From positions 1 through 64,000 of the forward strand of contig NZ_CAUM01000134.1 in assembly GCF_000350085.1 (NCBI RefSeq): a stretch of DNA of 64,000 bases. The letters run 5' to 3'. This stretch comes from Mesorhizobium metallidurans STM 2683 (GTDB taxonomy: Bacteria > Pseudomonadota > Alphaproteobacteria > Rhizobiales > Rhizobiaceae). Of this stretch, positions 41,507 to 50,124 are shown in pieces (position 1 is the stretch's first letter; each line of letters opens with the position of its first letter). The position numbers and the translations under genes are program-made. Under the pieces are notes generated by a model that made no database searches, had not been told where the DNA came from, and worked only from the letters and a program-made list of their open reading frames with translations.

Positions 41507-42886
41507 CTAATGCAGCGCCTTCACCAGCGCCGCCACCATCGTCTGCGGCCGGTAGCCGAGCTTGGCCGGCGTCAGGCCGAGCCGCACCACCACCAGCTTC
41601 TCTGAGGGAATGATGGCGACCGTCTGCCCGTCATGCCCCTCCATCCAGTAGGTATCCCCGGGCAGGCCAGCAGCGACGCCGGCGCCGGGGCTCTCCTCGT
41701 CGCCCGGAGCCTCGATCCACAATTGGCCCTTGCCGTAGACTTTCGTGGTGGGTGCCTGTTCCCGCATCCAGCCGACGAAGCCGGCTGGCAGGATCTCCTT
41801 GCCGTTCCAAACGCCATCCTGCAGCAGGAACAGGCCGAAGCGCGCCCAGTCGCGCGCCGTGGCGTAGAGATATGACGAACCGACGAAGGTGCCGTGCTCG
41901 TCGGCCTCGAGCACCGCGCTCTGCATGCCAAGCGGATTGAACAGGGCGACCCTTGGCCAGGCCAGCGCCTTGTCCTTGTCGCCGATCGCATCCTGCCAGA
42001 GCCTGGACAGCATCACCGCCGTGCCGCTCGAATAGGAGAACACCTTGCCGACATCGCCGGTCAGCGGCTTGGATTCGGCAAAGACCGCCATGTCGGGCTC
42101 GAGATAGAGCATGCGCGTCACGTCGGCGACGTCGCCATAGTCCTCGTTGAATTCGAGCCCGCTCGACATCGCCATCATGTCGGCGAGGCTGATGGCCGCA
42201 CGGCCATCGGCTTTCCAGGATCCGAACAGGCCCTGGTTGGCCACCGCCATCTTGCCGTCCTTTACCACCGTGCCGACGATGGCGGCATTCACTGTCTTGG
42301 TCATCGACCAGCCGAGCAGCGGCGTCTTCTGGGAAAAGCCGGCGCCATAGCGCTCGGCGACGATGCGGCCGTTCTTGACCGCCACCACGGCGCGCATGCC
42401 GGAACCGGTGAGCGCGGCATCGTCGAGGATATCAGCGATTTCGGGGTTCTGCGAGGGGTCGAGCCTGTCGCCTTCCGGCCAGAGCGCTTCGGGCGGCGGC
42501 GCCGGCGTCAGCGCCGCCCCGGTGATGGTCTTGGCAGCGGCGATGTTGCCGTCCGGAACCGCCGCGCAGCCGAGACCGTCGCGGGCCACCGCGACAGTTC
42601 TGCCAAACACGCCGAACAGCCCCGCCGAAACCGTGCCCTTCTCCTTGTCCACCGACACCCGCATCAGCCTCAACAGCGGATGGCCCGGCGCCTGCACGTC
42701 GACGGCGAGCACGTCGTCGGCATCGCGTCCGGCGATGAAGACATTCGAGCAGACGATCTTGGCCGAATAGCCCGAGCCGACGCGGATCAGTTCCGGCGGC
42801 GCGAAATAGAGCCAGGCAAACAGGGCAGCTATTGCCAGCACAACAAGGCCGAGCAGCCATTTGACGATCTTCACGACGATCCGCAT
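41507..42886 (-). CDS. Beta-lactamase-family serine hydrolase, membrane-anchored
   Basis: A 459-aa protein. One N-terminal membrane segment (VVKIVKWLLGLVVLAIAALFAWLYF) is followed by a periplasmic class C beta-lactamase/PBP-like domain. The SxxK motif is SMTK (Ser194, Lys197) and the later YSSGTAVML resembles the YxN-type motif. Such proteins may be esterases, D-aminopeptidases or PBP-like; the substrate is unknown. The ATG at 42884-42886 is chosen, with GGGGA upstream; the frame is open to 42967. It is divergent from the GH25 gene. Confidence 0.88.
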   Translation of the reverse strand: MRIVVKIVKWLLGLVVLAIAALFAWLYFAPPELIRVGSGYSAKIVCSNVFIAGRDADDVLAVDVQAPGHPLLRLMRVSVDKEKGTVSAGLFGVFGRTVAVARDGLGCAAVPDGNIAAAKTITGAALTPAPPPEALWPEGDRLDPSQNPEIADILDDAALTGSGMRAVVAVKNGRIVAERYGAGFSQKTPLLGWSMTKTVNAAIVGTVVKDGKMAVANQGLFGSWKADGRAAISLADMMAMSSGLEFNEDYGDVADVTRMLYLEPDMAVFAESKPLTGDVGKVFSYSSGTAVMLSRLWQDAIGDKDKALAWPRVALFNPLGMQSAVLEADEHGTFVGSSYLYATARDWARFGLFLLQDGVWNGKEILPAGFVGWMREQAPTTKVYGKGQLWIEAPGDEESPGAGVAAGLPGDTYWMEGHDGQTVAIIPSEKLVVVRLGLTPAKLGYRPQTMVAALVKALH

Positions 42887-43025
42887 CTTTTTGCGTCCCC
42901 CCTTTTGCACCGCCTGGGATTTTCCGGCTCGATTTATGTCATCGATTTGCCGCCATTGCTTCGGCAAAATCCCTGACCTTGTCGAGCGCCGTCAACCTGT
43001 TATCAACCATGATCGGCGATCACTG

Positions 43026-43074
43026 ATGCATGTCGCCCAAAAGTGCCCGGCGGTTTTGGGATAACGACATGCAT
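43026..43074. repeat. Palindromic intergenic repeat (copy 2) in the serine hydrolase / GH25 gap
   Basis: Outer arms ATGCATGTCG (43026-43035) and CGACATGCAT (43065-43074) and inner arms CCCAAAA (43036-43042) and TTTTGGG (43054-43060) form one long hairpin. It belongs to the same family as 8560-8603, in the opposite orientation. The rest of the 301-bp divergent gap (42887-43187) shows no other clear feature. Confidence 0.8.
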
Positions 43075-43187
43075 AAAAACAGAGATACCGGGCGATCCTG
43101 TGGGGCGATCGCTCGATGGGTCGGTCGAGGGGCCGCCCGTAGCAATCACCCATCAGCGGCCGGCTGAAACCGGCTCGGGAACTAGCG

Positions 43188-43982
43188 ATGCGCCGTTTCG
43201 CGGCCCTCATCATGCTGACGCTGCTGGGCGCCTGCTCGACGGTCGACGATCTTGCGCCGCTGTCCTCATCCAGCGCCCCGACGGTCGCGGTGCGCGCGCC
43301 CCGTTTCGCTGACTCCGATCCGCATGAATGGGAAAGTGGCGCGCCATGGAATTACGCCGTCCACGGCACCGACGTCTCCAAATACCAGACCTCGATCGAT
43401 TGGCCGGCGGCCAGGGCCAGCGGCATCTCCTTCGCCTTCATCAAGGCGACCGAAGGCGGCGACCGTTTCGACGAGTATTTCAACGAGCACTGGAGCCGCA
43501 CAAAGGCCGCCGGGATCCCGCGCGCGGCCTATCATTTCTACTATTTCTGCACGCCTGCCGCCACGCAGGCGCGCTGGTTCATCGCCAACGTGCCTGTTGA
43601 CCGCTCCGCCATGCCGCCGGTTCTCGACATGGAATGGAATCCGAAATCGCCGACCTGCAGGCTGCGCCCCGATGCTGCCACCGTGCGCAGCGAGATGAGC
43701 ATTTTCCTCGGGATCGTCGAAAAACACTATGGCAAGAAGCCGATCATCTACACCTCGATCGATTTCTTCGACGACAACGATCTGTCGACCTTCCGCGGTT
43801 ATCCCTATTGGCTGCGCTCGGTGGCAGGCCACCCGCGCGAGAAATACGGCAGCCATCCCTTCACCTTCTGGCAGTACACGGGAACCGGCATCGTGCCGGG
43901 CATGCCGGGCAAGGCCGACATCAATGTCTTCAACGGCACCGAAGCAGCCTGGAACAAATGGCTGCGGCAGAACACCCGTTGA
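43188..43982 (+). CDS. Lipoprotein GH25 muramidase (lysozyme)
   Basis: A 264-aa exported protein. The signal peptide ends in the lipobox LLGAC (Cys16), so it is a lipoprotein. The glycoside hydrolase family 25 domain starts near residue 60: VHGTDVSKYQ with the catalytic-site Asp, FAFIKATEGG, and the VLDMEWNP motif with the acidic catalytic pair. The C-terminal FTFWQYTGTGIVPGMPGKADINVFNG is family-typical. It hydrolyses the muramyl backbone of peptidoglycan. The next gene is an MltB-type transglycosylase on the same strand. Confidence 0.92.
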   Translation: MRRFAALIMLTLLGACSTVDDLAPLSSSSAPTVAVRAPRFADSDPHEWESGAPWNYAVHGTDVSKYQTSIDWPAARASGISFAFIKATEGGDRFDEYFNEHWSRTKAAGIPRAAYHFYYFCTPAATQARWFIANVPVDRSAMPPVLDMEWNPKSPTCRLRPDAATVRSEMSIFLGIVEKHYGKKPIIYTSIDFFDDNDLSTFRGYPYWLRSVAGHPREKYGSHPFTFWQYTGTGIVPGMPGKADINVFNGTEAAWNKWLRQNTR

Positions 43983-44093
43983 CACCGGGCCTGCCGCCTG
44001 CTTTCGACACTGCCGCTAGCGGATTTCTGCGACGCCCTGTCCTGGAAGACTGCACTTGTCTCGGAAGCCCGCTCTTGTCTCGAAAGGATCGCG

Positions 44094-45272
44094 ATGCGAT
44101 TGCGCTTTGAAATTCTCGCGGCGCTGTTGCTGACCGCTTCGGCCTTGCCGGCCGCGGCGCAGCAATGCGGCGGCGATTTCGAGGCCTGGAAGCAAGGCGT
44201 GGCGGCGGAAGCCAGGGCGGCAGGCGTCGGCAGCGCCGGCCTCGATGCGCTGGAGAAAGCCACCATCGACGATAAGGTGCTGGCGCGCGACCGCTCCCAG
44301 GGCGTGTTCACCCAGACCTTCCTCGAATTCTCGAACCGCATGATCTCGTCCCACCGGCTGAAGCAGGGCGCGATCAATCTGAAGAAATATGCCGATGTCT
44401 TTGGTCGCGCCGATCGCGAATTCGGCGTCCAGGCGCCGGTCATCGCCGCCTTCTGGGCGCTGGAGACAGATTTCGGCGCCGTGCAGGGCGATTTCCACAC
44501 GCTGAATGCGCTGGTGACCCTCTCGCATGACTGCCGCCGCCCGCAGCTGTTCCGGCCGCAGATCGTGCCGCTGCTGACGCTGATCGACCGCGGCGTCCTG
44601 CCGGCCGACGTCACCGGCGCCTGGGCCGGCGAGATCGGCCAGACGCAGATGCTGCCTTCCGACTATCTCACTCGCGGCGTCGATGGCGACGGCGACGAAG
44701 TGGTCGACCTGCGCGGCAGCGCGCCCGATGTCATCATGACCACGGCCAGCAAGATCATGTCGCGCGGCTGGAAACGCGACCAGCCCTGGATCGAGGAAGT
44801 CCGCGTGCCCGACGACATGCCGTGGGACCAGACGGGGCGCACAAACAAGCTGCCGCTGACGCAGTGGGCGCAGTTGGGCGTCACCAACCCCGACGGCACA
44901 CCGCTTGTCGGCAATGGCCTGAAGGCGGGGCTGGCACTGCCCATGGGCCGCAAGGGACCAGCCTTCCTCGCCTACGACAATTTCGACGTCTACCTCGAGT
45001 GGAACCAGTCTTTCACCTATGCGCTGACCGCAGCCAATCTCGCAGCAAGGCTGGCGGGCGCCCCGCAGATCGACCCACGCAATCCAGAACCCGGCCTCAG
45101 TGGCGACCAGATGAAGGCGCTGCAGACCAAGCTCGAGGCCAAAGGCTATGACGTGGGCTCGGTCGACGGCATTCTCGGCACCAACACCCGCGAGGCGATC
45201 CGCAAGGAACAGAAGCGGCTCGGCCTGCCCGTCGATGGCTGGCCTACGCCGGAGCTTTTAGGGAAGTTGTGA
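44094..45272 (+). CDS. Lytic murein transglycosylase (MltB family) with peptidoglycan-binding domain
   Basis: A 392-aa periplasmic protein. The signal peptide is MRLRFEILAALLLTASALPAAAQ. The SLT_2/MltB catalytic domain covers about residues 25-310; the catalytic Glu is in AFWALETDFGAVQGDF, with EIGQTQMLPSDYLTRGVDGDGD. A C-terminal peptidoglycan-binding domain 1 follows (about 330-392, LQTKLEAKGYDVGSVDGILG). It cleaves MurNAc-GlcNAc bonds to 1,6-anhydro ends. The stop codon is inside the first GTGAATG repeat of the downstream element. Confidence 0.93.
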   Translation: MRLRFEILAALLLTASALPAAAQQCGGDFEAWKQGVAAEARAAGVGSAGLDALEKATIDDKVLARDRSQGVFTQTFLEFSNRMISSHRLKQGAINLKKYADVFGRADREFGVQAPVIAAFWALETDFGAVQGDFHTLNALVTLSHDCRRPQLFRPQIVPLLTLIDRGVLPADVTGAWAGEIGQTQMLPSDYLTRGVDGDGDEVVDLRGSAPDVIMTTASKIMSRGWKRDQPWIEEVRVPDDMPWDQTGRTNKLPLTQWAQLGVTNPDGTPLVGNGLKAGLALPMGRKGPAFLAYDNFDVYLEWNQSFTYALTAANLAARLAGAPQIDPRNPEPGLSGDQMKALQTKLEAKGYDVGSVDGILGTNTREAIRKEQKRLGLPVDGWPTPELLGKL

Positions 45273-45365
45273 ATGGTGAATGGTGAATGGTGAATGGTGA
45301 AAATTCACCGAAGTGCACGGAACGCAAGAGTTACTACTATTCACTATTCACTATTCACTATTCAC
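45269..45365. repeat. Heptamer repeat hairpin between convergent genes, overlapping both stop codons
   Basis: Four tandem GTGAATG units (45269-45296) face four tandem TATTCAC units (45338-45365). The plus-strand RNA would pair GUGAAU with AUUCAC and form one G-U wobble per unit, giving a long near-perfect hairpin; the minus RNA has A-C mismatches instead. The MltB-type stop (45270-45272) lies in the first unit and the decarboxylase stop (45365-45367) begins at the last base. Confidence 0.8.
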
Positions 45366-46585
45366 TACCCCGCCATCGTCTCCAGGCTCGCAAACCCCTG
45401 CGGCGCGTCTCCTTCGTCGAACGGCGTCGCCACCTCGACGAATGTGTCGGGATAAAAGCCGTTGAAGCGCGTCCTCAGCGACAGCGAATAGGCGCCGATA
45501 TGGCCGATCTCGATCCAGTCGCCGGTGTCGACGGTTTCCGGCAGCCAGAATGGCCGCGACAGTATATCGACGGAATCGCAGGTCGCGCCGCAGACCTTGA
45601 ACGGCACGATGTTCTTTTCCTCGCCATTGCGCGAGCGGATCGCGGGGTCGGGGATGAAGCGCGCCGGCAGGGTGATCTTGCCGGTCCATGAATCCGACAG
45701 CGACGCCCAGATGCCGTCATTGATGTAGAGCCGCTTGCCCTTGCGCAGCAACACGCGCACGATCAGCGACAGGCAGCGCGCCACGATCACCCTGCCCGGC
45801 TCCGCCACCAGCGGCATCTGGTCGAACTGATACTCCTTCAGGTCGCCGGAAAGCCGCGACATGATCTGGCCGAGCGACGGCATCTCGATCTGCTTGCGGT
45901 TGGGATCATGGCCGTATTCGGCCGGAAAGCCGCCGCCGACGTCGAGCCCCGCAATGTCGAAGGTCAGCCGGTTGCGCACCCAGTCGGCCGAGGCCAGCGC
46001 CCGCTCATAAGTGTCTGGATCCTCGATCTGGCTGCCGACATGGAAGCACAGGCCGACCTTGTAGCCGGTCCGGTTCAGCCGTTCGGCGAGTTCCACCGCA
46101 TAGGCCGGTCCGGCGCCGAATTTCTTCGACAGCTCATACGCCGCCGATCCCTTGGTCTGGATGCGCACGAACACGGTGATCGCGCCCGGATCGATGTCGA
46201 GCGCCCGCACCACGCGCGTCAGCTTGGTGATCTCGTCCTCATGGTCCACCGAAATGACGCGGATGGCGTATTTCTCCAGCGCCAGCTTGATATCCGACTG
46301 CGCCTTGACCGGGTGCATGTAGAGCATTTCGGCATCGGGCGAGACCGCGCGCACGGCGGCGAACTCCCCCGGCGAGGCGACGTCGAAGGCGCCGACCCCG
46401 GCTTCGACCAGCGCCTTCAGCACGATCTGCTCGCCATTGGTCTTGACCGCATAGGCGGTCTTGCCGGGAAACATCCCCATGAACTGCCCGGCGTCGGCCT
46501 TCAGCACCTGTGGGCGAAAGCAATAGACCGGATCGTCCGGGCGAAGCGCCAGCGCCGCTTCGCGGGCATTTTCGAATCGCTGCAT
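45365..46585 (-). CDS. Ornithine/lysine decarboxylase, fold type III PLP family
   Basis: A 406-aa alanine-racemase-fold decarboxylase like eukaryotic ornithine decarboxylase. PLP Lys48 is in YAVKTN. The glycine-rich phosphate-binding LDVGGGFP and EPGR blocks are present, and the catalytic Cys is in GATCDSVDIL. It makes putrescine (or cadaverine) for polyamine synthesis. The ATG is at 46583-46585. It is preceded by a structured 198-bp gap that may hold a leader RNA, and it ends in the heptamer repeat. Confidence 0.9.
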   Translation of the reverse strand: MQRFENAREAALALRPDDPVYCFRPQVLKADAGQFMGMFPGKTAYAVKTNGEQIVLKALVEAGVGAFDVASPGEFAAVRAVSPDAEMLYMHPVKAQSDIKLALEKYAIRVISVDHEDEITKLTRVVRALDIDPGAITVFVRIQTKGSAAYELSKKFGAGPAYAVELAERLNRTGYKVGLCFHVGSQIEDPDTYERALASADWVRNRLTFDIAGLDVGGGFPAEYGHDPNRKQIEMPSLGQIMSRLSGDLKEYQFDQMPLVAEPGRVIVARCLSLIVRVLLRKGKRLYINDGIWASLSDSWTGKITLPARFIPDPAIRSRNGEEKNIVPFKVCGATCDSVDILSRPFWLPETVDTGDWIEIGHIGAYSLSLRTRFNGFYPDTFVEVATPFDEGDAPQGFASLETMAG

Positions 46586-46760
46586 GGACGAATCCCTTGA
46601 CTGAGGCTGCGCACAATTAATCCAAGCTGTGCGCGAATGAAAACAATTCTGTGTCTCGTACCCCTGACGCCAGAAGCGACGGCTAGCCCACCGATCAGGT
46701 TTCGGGTGGCTCTTGTCGCCGGAACCGGTATGGCTTCACAGGTGCCTGACTGGTCCGCAG
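46586..46760 (-). promoter_or_regulatory. Structured leader of the decarboxylase gene (candidate speF-type motif)
   Basis: On the minus strand a hairpin pairs GCGCACA with TGTGCGC (46609-46634, 12-nt loop). A second pairs GCGAC..GCCACCC with GGTGGGC..GTCGC (46676-46719). The speF motif RNA is known upstream of ornithine decarboxylase genes in alphaproteobacteria. Placement fits, but the conserved consensus has not been checked. The gap is also the promoter region of the divergent EamA gene. Confidence 0.45.
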
Positions 46761-46783
46761 AGCCGTCTGGAGGGACAATTCAC

Positions 46784-47722
46784 ATGGCGATAGCTGCCAA
46801 CACGACACGCGGCCCCATGGTGCTGAAGGACTGGGGGCAGCTTCTGCTGCTCGGCGCGATCTGGGGTGGCTCGTTCTTCTTTGCCCGCATTGCGGTTGCC
46901 GAGCTTCCTCCGCTGGTGCTGGTGCTGTTTCGCGTCGCCATCGCGGCAATGGCGCTACAGCTCTATCTCGCCCTGCGCGGTCCCTCCTTCCGCCTTGCCT
47001 TGCCGCATGCCGGCCTGTTCTTCCTGCTGGCGCTTGCCAACAATGTCATTCCCTTCTCGCTGATCTTCGCCGGCCAGACCGAGCTTGGCGCCGGTGTCGC
47101 CTCCGTGCTCAATTCGACGACGCCATTCTGGACGCTGATCCTTGCCAACGCGCTGACATCAGATGAAAAGCTGTCGTGGAACAAGCTTGCCGGCATCGCG
47201 CTTGGCATCGCCGGCACCGCGGTGATGATCGGCCCCGGCCTGATTGCCGGGCTGGGCGGCCCGGTCTGGGCGAAATTCGCGCTGATCGGTGCATCGATAT
47301 CCTATGCGATCGCCCTGATGATCGCCCGCCGCTTCAAGGGTGTGCCCTCGCCGGTCATCGCCACCGGACAGTTGACCGCCTCGACCATCATCATGATCCC
47401 GGTCGTCCTCGTCGGTTACGGCCCGACCGGCCTGTTTTCTGCCTCGCCGCCGATCTGGGCGGCGGTGCTGGCGCTGGCATTGCTGTCCACCGCCTTCGCC
47501 TACATCCTCTATTTCAACCTCGTTGCCTCGGCCGGCGCCACCAACGCCTCGCTGGTCACGCTGATCGTGCCGGCCAGCGCCATCCTGCTCGGCTTCCTGT
47601 TCCTCGGCGAACGGCTCGAATTGTTCGAGCTCGGCGGCATGGCGCTGATCGCATTCGGCCTCGTCACCATCGACGGGCGCCTGTTCGCCGCGCGTCGAAT
47701 TGGAACTGCTCCAACACCTTGA
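46784..47722 (+). CDS. EamA/DMT-superfamily transporter
   Basis: A 312-aa inner-membrane protein with about ten hydrophobic segments in two EamA repeats. The first starts WGQLLLLGAIWGGSFFFARIAV, and the second (about residues 175-300) includes LIVPASAILLGFLFLGERL. This family exports amino acids, polyamines or metabolites. The ATG at 46784 has GGAGGG 9 nt upstream; the frame is open from 46637 without support. Divergence from a decarboxylase hints at, but does not prove, polyamine-related export. Confidence 0.88.
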   Translation: MAIAANTTRGPMVLKDWGQLLLLGAIWGGSFFFARIAVAELPPLVLVLFRVAIAAMALQLYLALRGPSFRLALPHAGLFFLLALANNVIPFSLIFAGQTELGAGVASVLNSTTPFWTLILANALTSDEKLSWNKLAGIALGIAGTAVMIGPGLIAGLGGPVWAKFALIGASISYAIALMIARRFKGVPSPVIATGQLTASTIIMIPVVLVGYGPTGLFSASPPIWAAVLALALLSTAFAYILYFNLVASAGATNASLVTLIVPASAILLGFLFLGERLELFELGGMALIAFGLVTIDGRLFAARRIGTAPTP

Positions 47723-47760
47723 ATCGTCGCATCGGCCCGAAAATCGATTCTGATTTCGGG
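47723..47760. repeat. Intergenic hairpin downstream of the EamA gene
   Basis: ATCGGCCCGAAAATCGATT facing ATTTCGGGCCGCGAT forms a stable hairpin within 40 bp of the transporter stop. There is no T-run, so it is a palindromic repeat or a weak 3' structure. The following 47761-47910 bases show no other feature. Confidence 0.4.
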
Positions 47761-47913
47761 CCGCGATGGCGTTGTCATCCTCAATATGGCCTAGGCTTCG
47801 CCACAATTTATTCACAAGGCCGAAGCCGGCTTTTGCCGAAGAGTTTCAATGATTAAGAGCAGAAAGCGGGTCGCAATTTCCACAATCTCGTCGCATTGCA
47901 GCACATTTTCCGC

Positions 47914-47941
47914 TTGCCTGTGGCACAAATGAACCTAGACT
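47914..47941 (+). promoter_or_regulatory. Predicted promoter of the 28-aa membrane peptide
   Basis: TTGCCT (47914-47919) and TAGACT (47936-47941) with 16-bp spacing resemble a housekeeping promoter. The -10 overlaps a GACTC site (47938-47942), a GANTC methylation target. Confidence 0.5.
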
Positions 47942-47974
47942 CTCGGACATAGCTCTTTAAGAGGAGGCTATGGA

Positions 47975-48061
47975 ATGGGACTCACGAGGCCAATCAACGC
48001 ACTGATGATTTGTGCTGCGTTTGCCTTCATCGGAGCCCTCATTATGGGCTTTCTTCCGTAG
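47975..48061 (+). CDS. 28-residue membrane peptide, function unknown
   Basis: ATG at 47975 to TAG at 48059-48061 gives 28 residues. GAGGAGG lies 7 nt upstream, an excellent ribosome site. The peptide begins MGLTRPINALM, then a hydrophobic stretch of Ala, Phe, Ile, Leu and Gly (about residues 12-26) and a Pro C-terminus: one transmembrane helix. It sits between a predicted promoter and a strong terminator, so it is an independent transcription unit. It is too short for family assignment, and the transcript might instead be a small RNA. Confidence 0.6.
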   Translation: MGLTRPINALMICAAFAFIGALIMGFLP

Positions 48062-48107
48062 ACCCGCCAGAGCGGGGAGAGACCAGCACTTATAGTCCAA
48101 ATTATTG

Positions 48108-48136
48108 AAAAGGCCGGGTTTTTACCCGGCCTTTTT
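48108..48136 (+). terminator. Rho-independent terminator
   Basis: AAAAGGCCGGGT (48108-48119), a TTTT loop, and ACCCGGCCTTTTT (48124-48136) form a perfect GC-rich stem followed by T-run. It ends the small-peptide transcript, and the complementary strand also has a T4 run that could end metF mRNA. Confidence 0.9.
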
Positions 48137-48161
48137 GCGTGTCCAAGGATTTCGCCAGAAT

Positions 48162-49079
48162 CTATGCCGCCGCTGAGCCCGCCGCCTCCACCTCATGCGA
48201 GCGGATGCCGATCATGTGGCAGATGGCAAAGACCAGGTCGGCGCGGTTCATGGTGTAGAAGTGGAAATCGCCGACGCCGCGCTCGACAAGGTCAAGCACC
48301 TGCTCGGCCGCAACCGCCGACGCCACCAGCGCATGCGTCTGCGGGTCGTTCTGCAGCCCGTCGAAGCGCTCGGCCAGCCATGCCGGCACCAGCGCGCCGC
48401 AGCGCGACGAGAAATTGGCGACCTGGGTGAAATTATGCACCGGCAATATGCCCGGCACGATGGGGATATAGATGCCGGCCCGCCGCGCCTTCTCGACATA
48501 GCGTTCGTACAGATCGTTGTCGAAGAAGAACTGGGTGATCGCCCGCGTCGCGCCATTGTCGGCCTTGCGCTTCAGCATGTCGAAGTCGGTGGCGAAGTCC
48601 GGGCTTTCCGGATGCTTTTCCGGATAGGCGGAGACCGAGATGTCGAACTCGCCGATCCCCTTCAACGCCCCGACCAGTTCGGCGCCATTGGCATAGCCGT
48701 CCGGATGCGGCCGATAGGCCGCGCCGACGCCCTCGGCCGGGTCGCCGCGCAGAGCCACGAAACGCTTGACGCCCATATCGGCGAATTCCTGGACCACCGC
48801 GTCGACCTCGTGACGCGCGGCGTTGACGCAGGTCATGTGCGCGGCCGGCGTGAGTGCCGTCTCGTTGAGGATGCGCTTGACCGTGCGGGCCGTGCGCTCG
48901 CGGGTCGAGCCGCCGGCGCCATAGGTGACGGAGACGAATTTCGGCCTGAGCGGCTCCAGCCGGGTGACGGTGTCCCACAGCCTTGCTTCCATCTCGTCGT
49001 TCTTCGGCGGGAAGAACTCGAACGAGACCCTGATTTTGTCGCCGATGTCGGGACGGCGGGAAAAGCGGAACTGGTTCAT
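48162..49079 (-). CDS. metF: Methylenetetrahydrofolate reductase
   Basis: A 305-aa FAD enzyme reducing methylene-THF to methyl-THF for methionine synthesis. Segments VSFEFFPPKNDEMEARLW, VSVTYGAGGSTRERTARTV, and FVALRGDPAEGVG, followed by FFFDNDLYERYVEKAR, are typical. The ATG at 49077-49079 overlaps the upstream stop by one base (TGATG); the frame is open to 49169. It is the second gene of an operon with an ArsR/methyltransferase fusion. Confidence 0.96.
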   Translation of the reverse strand: MNQFRFSRRPDIGDKIRVSFEFFPPKNDEMEARLWDTVTRLEPLRPKFVSVTYGAGGSTRERTARTVKRILNETALTPAAHMTCVNAARHEVDAVVQEFADMGVKRFVALRGDPAEGVGAAYRPHPDGYANGAELVGALKGIGEFDISVSAYPEKHPESPDFATDFDMLKRKADNGATRAITQFFFDNDLYERYVEKARRAGIYIPIVPGILPVHNFTQVANFSSRCGALVPAWLAERFDGLQNDPQTHALVASAVAAEQVLDLVERGVGDFHFYTMNRADLVFAICHMIGIRSHEVEAAGSAAA

Positions 49080-50101
49080 CAGGCGGTTTCCCCTATTGGA
49101 TATGCATTGACCGGTTGTCGGTCGTTGGAAGGATCGGCAATCAGCATGCGGCGGTCGCGGCCGAGCCACAGTTTCACCGTGAGCCTGGCCTCGTTGCCGC
49201 CGCGCGGTTCGAATTCCTGGCTGTCCTCGATCTCGATCCCGGCTTCGGAAAACCAGTCGGCGATCTGCCGGTCGGAAAAGCCGAGCCGCACGTGAGCATG
49301 CGCGTCGCGCAGGAATTCCAGTGCGTGCGGCGCGAAATCGACGATCAGCAGCCGGCCGGCCGGGCGCAGCAGCCTTGCCGCCTCGCGAATGGCGCGGGCG
49401 GGATCATCGAGATAGTGCAGCACCTGGTGGATGGTGACGAGATCGAAGGCGTCGCGCTCGACCGGCGGCGCAAAAATGTCGCCCTGCCGCACCTGTGCGT
49501 TCGAAATGCCGGCCTTGTCGAGATTGGCGCGCGCCACCGTCAGCATCTCGCGCGACATGTCGATGCCGACGCCGCGCCGGTAGAGCGGCGAGAAGATTTC
49601 GAGCAGCCGCCCGGTGCCGGTGCCGAGATCGAGCATCGACTGGAACGGCCGCTTGCCGACCAGCTTCAGCAAGGCTGTCTCGACGGCGCGGTCCGGCACA
49701 TGCAGCGAGCGGATTTGATCCCAGCTTGCGGCGTTTTCGGAGAAATATTCGGCGGCGCGGTCCTGCCGCTTGCGCTTGACCGAAGCCAGCCGTTCGAGAT
49801 CGCGCTCGACCTGCGGGTCGGCGCCACGGATGCCGGAGACCAGCCTGAGCACGAAATCGCGCGCCGCATCCGAATCCGACAGCCGGAAGAAGGCCCATGA
49901 GCCCTCCTGGTAACGGCCGATCAGCCCCGCCTCCAGCAAAAGCTTGAGGTGGCGCGACACACGCGGCTGCGACTGGCCGAGGATTTCAGTGAGATCGGAA
50001 ACGGTGAGATCGCCGCGCGACAGCAGCGCCAGGATGCGCAACCGGCTGGATTCAGCCGCCGCCTTCAACGTATCCACCATCGTATCGAGCGCGACATGCA
50101 T
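49079..50101 (-). CDS. ArsR-family regulator fused to a SAM-dependent methyltransferase
   Basis: A 340-aa protein. The N-terminal ArsR winged helix (about 1-85) has the recognition region SDLTEILGQSQPRVSRHLKLL. A class I methyltransferase domain (about 145-300) has MLDLGTGTGRLLEIF. ArsR-type regulators responding to S-adenosylhomocysteine (SahR-type) control methionine-cycle genes in Proteobacteria, so this is probably the regulator of metF. The ATG at 50099-50101 fits the palindrome 24 bp upstream; the frame is open to 50452. Confidence 0.9.
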   Translation of the reverse strand: MHVALDTMVDTLKAAAESSRLRILALLSRGDLTVSDLTEILGQSQPRVSRHLKLLLEAGLIGRYQEGSWAFFRLSDSDAARDFVLRLVSGIRGADPQVERDLERLASVKRKRQDRAAEYFSENAASWDQIRSLHVPDRAVETALLKLVGKRPFQSMLDLGTGTGRLLEIFSPLYRRGVGIDMSREMLTVARANLDKAGISNAQVRQGDIFAPPVERDAFDLVTIHQVLHYLDDPARAIREAARLLRPAGRLLIVDFAPHALEFLRDAHAHVRLGFSDRQIADWFSEAGIEIEDSQEFEPRGGNEARLTVKLWLGRDRRMLIADPSNDRQPVNAYPIGETA

Positions 50102-50124
50102 CGGCGATTCTCTTTGAAAAAGAT

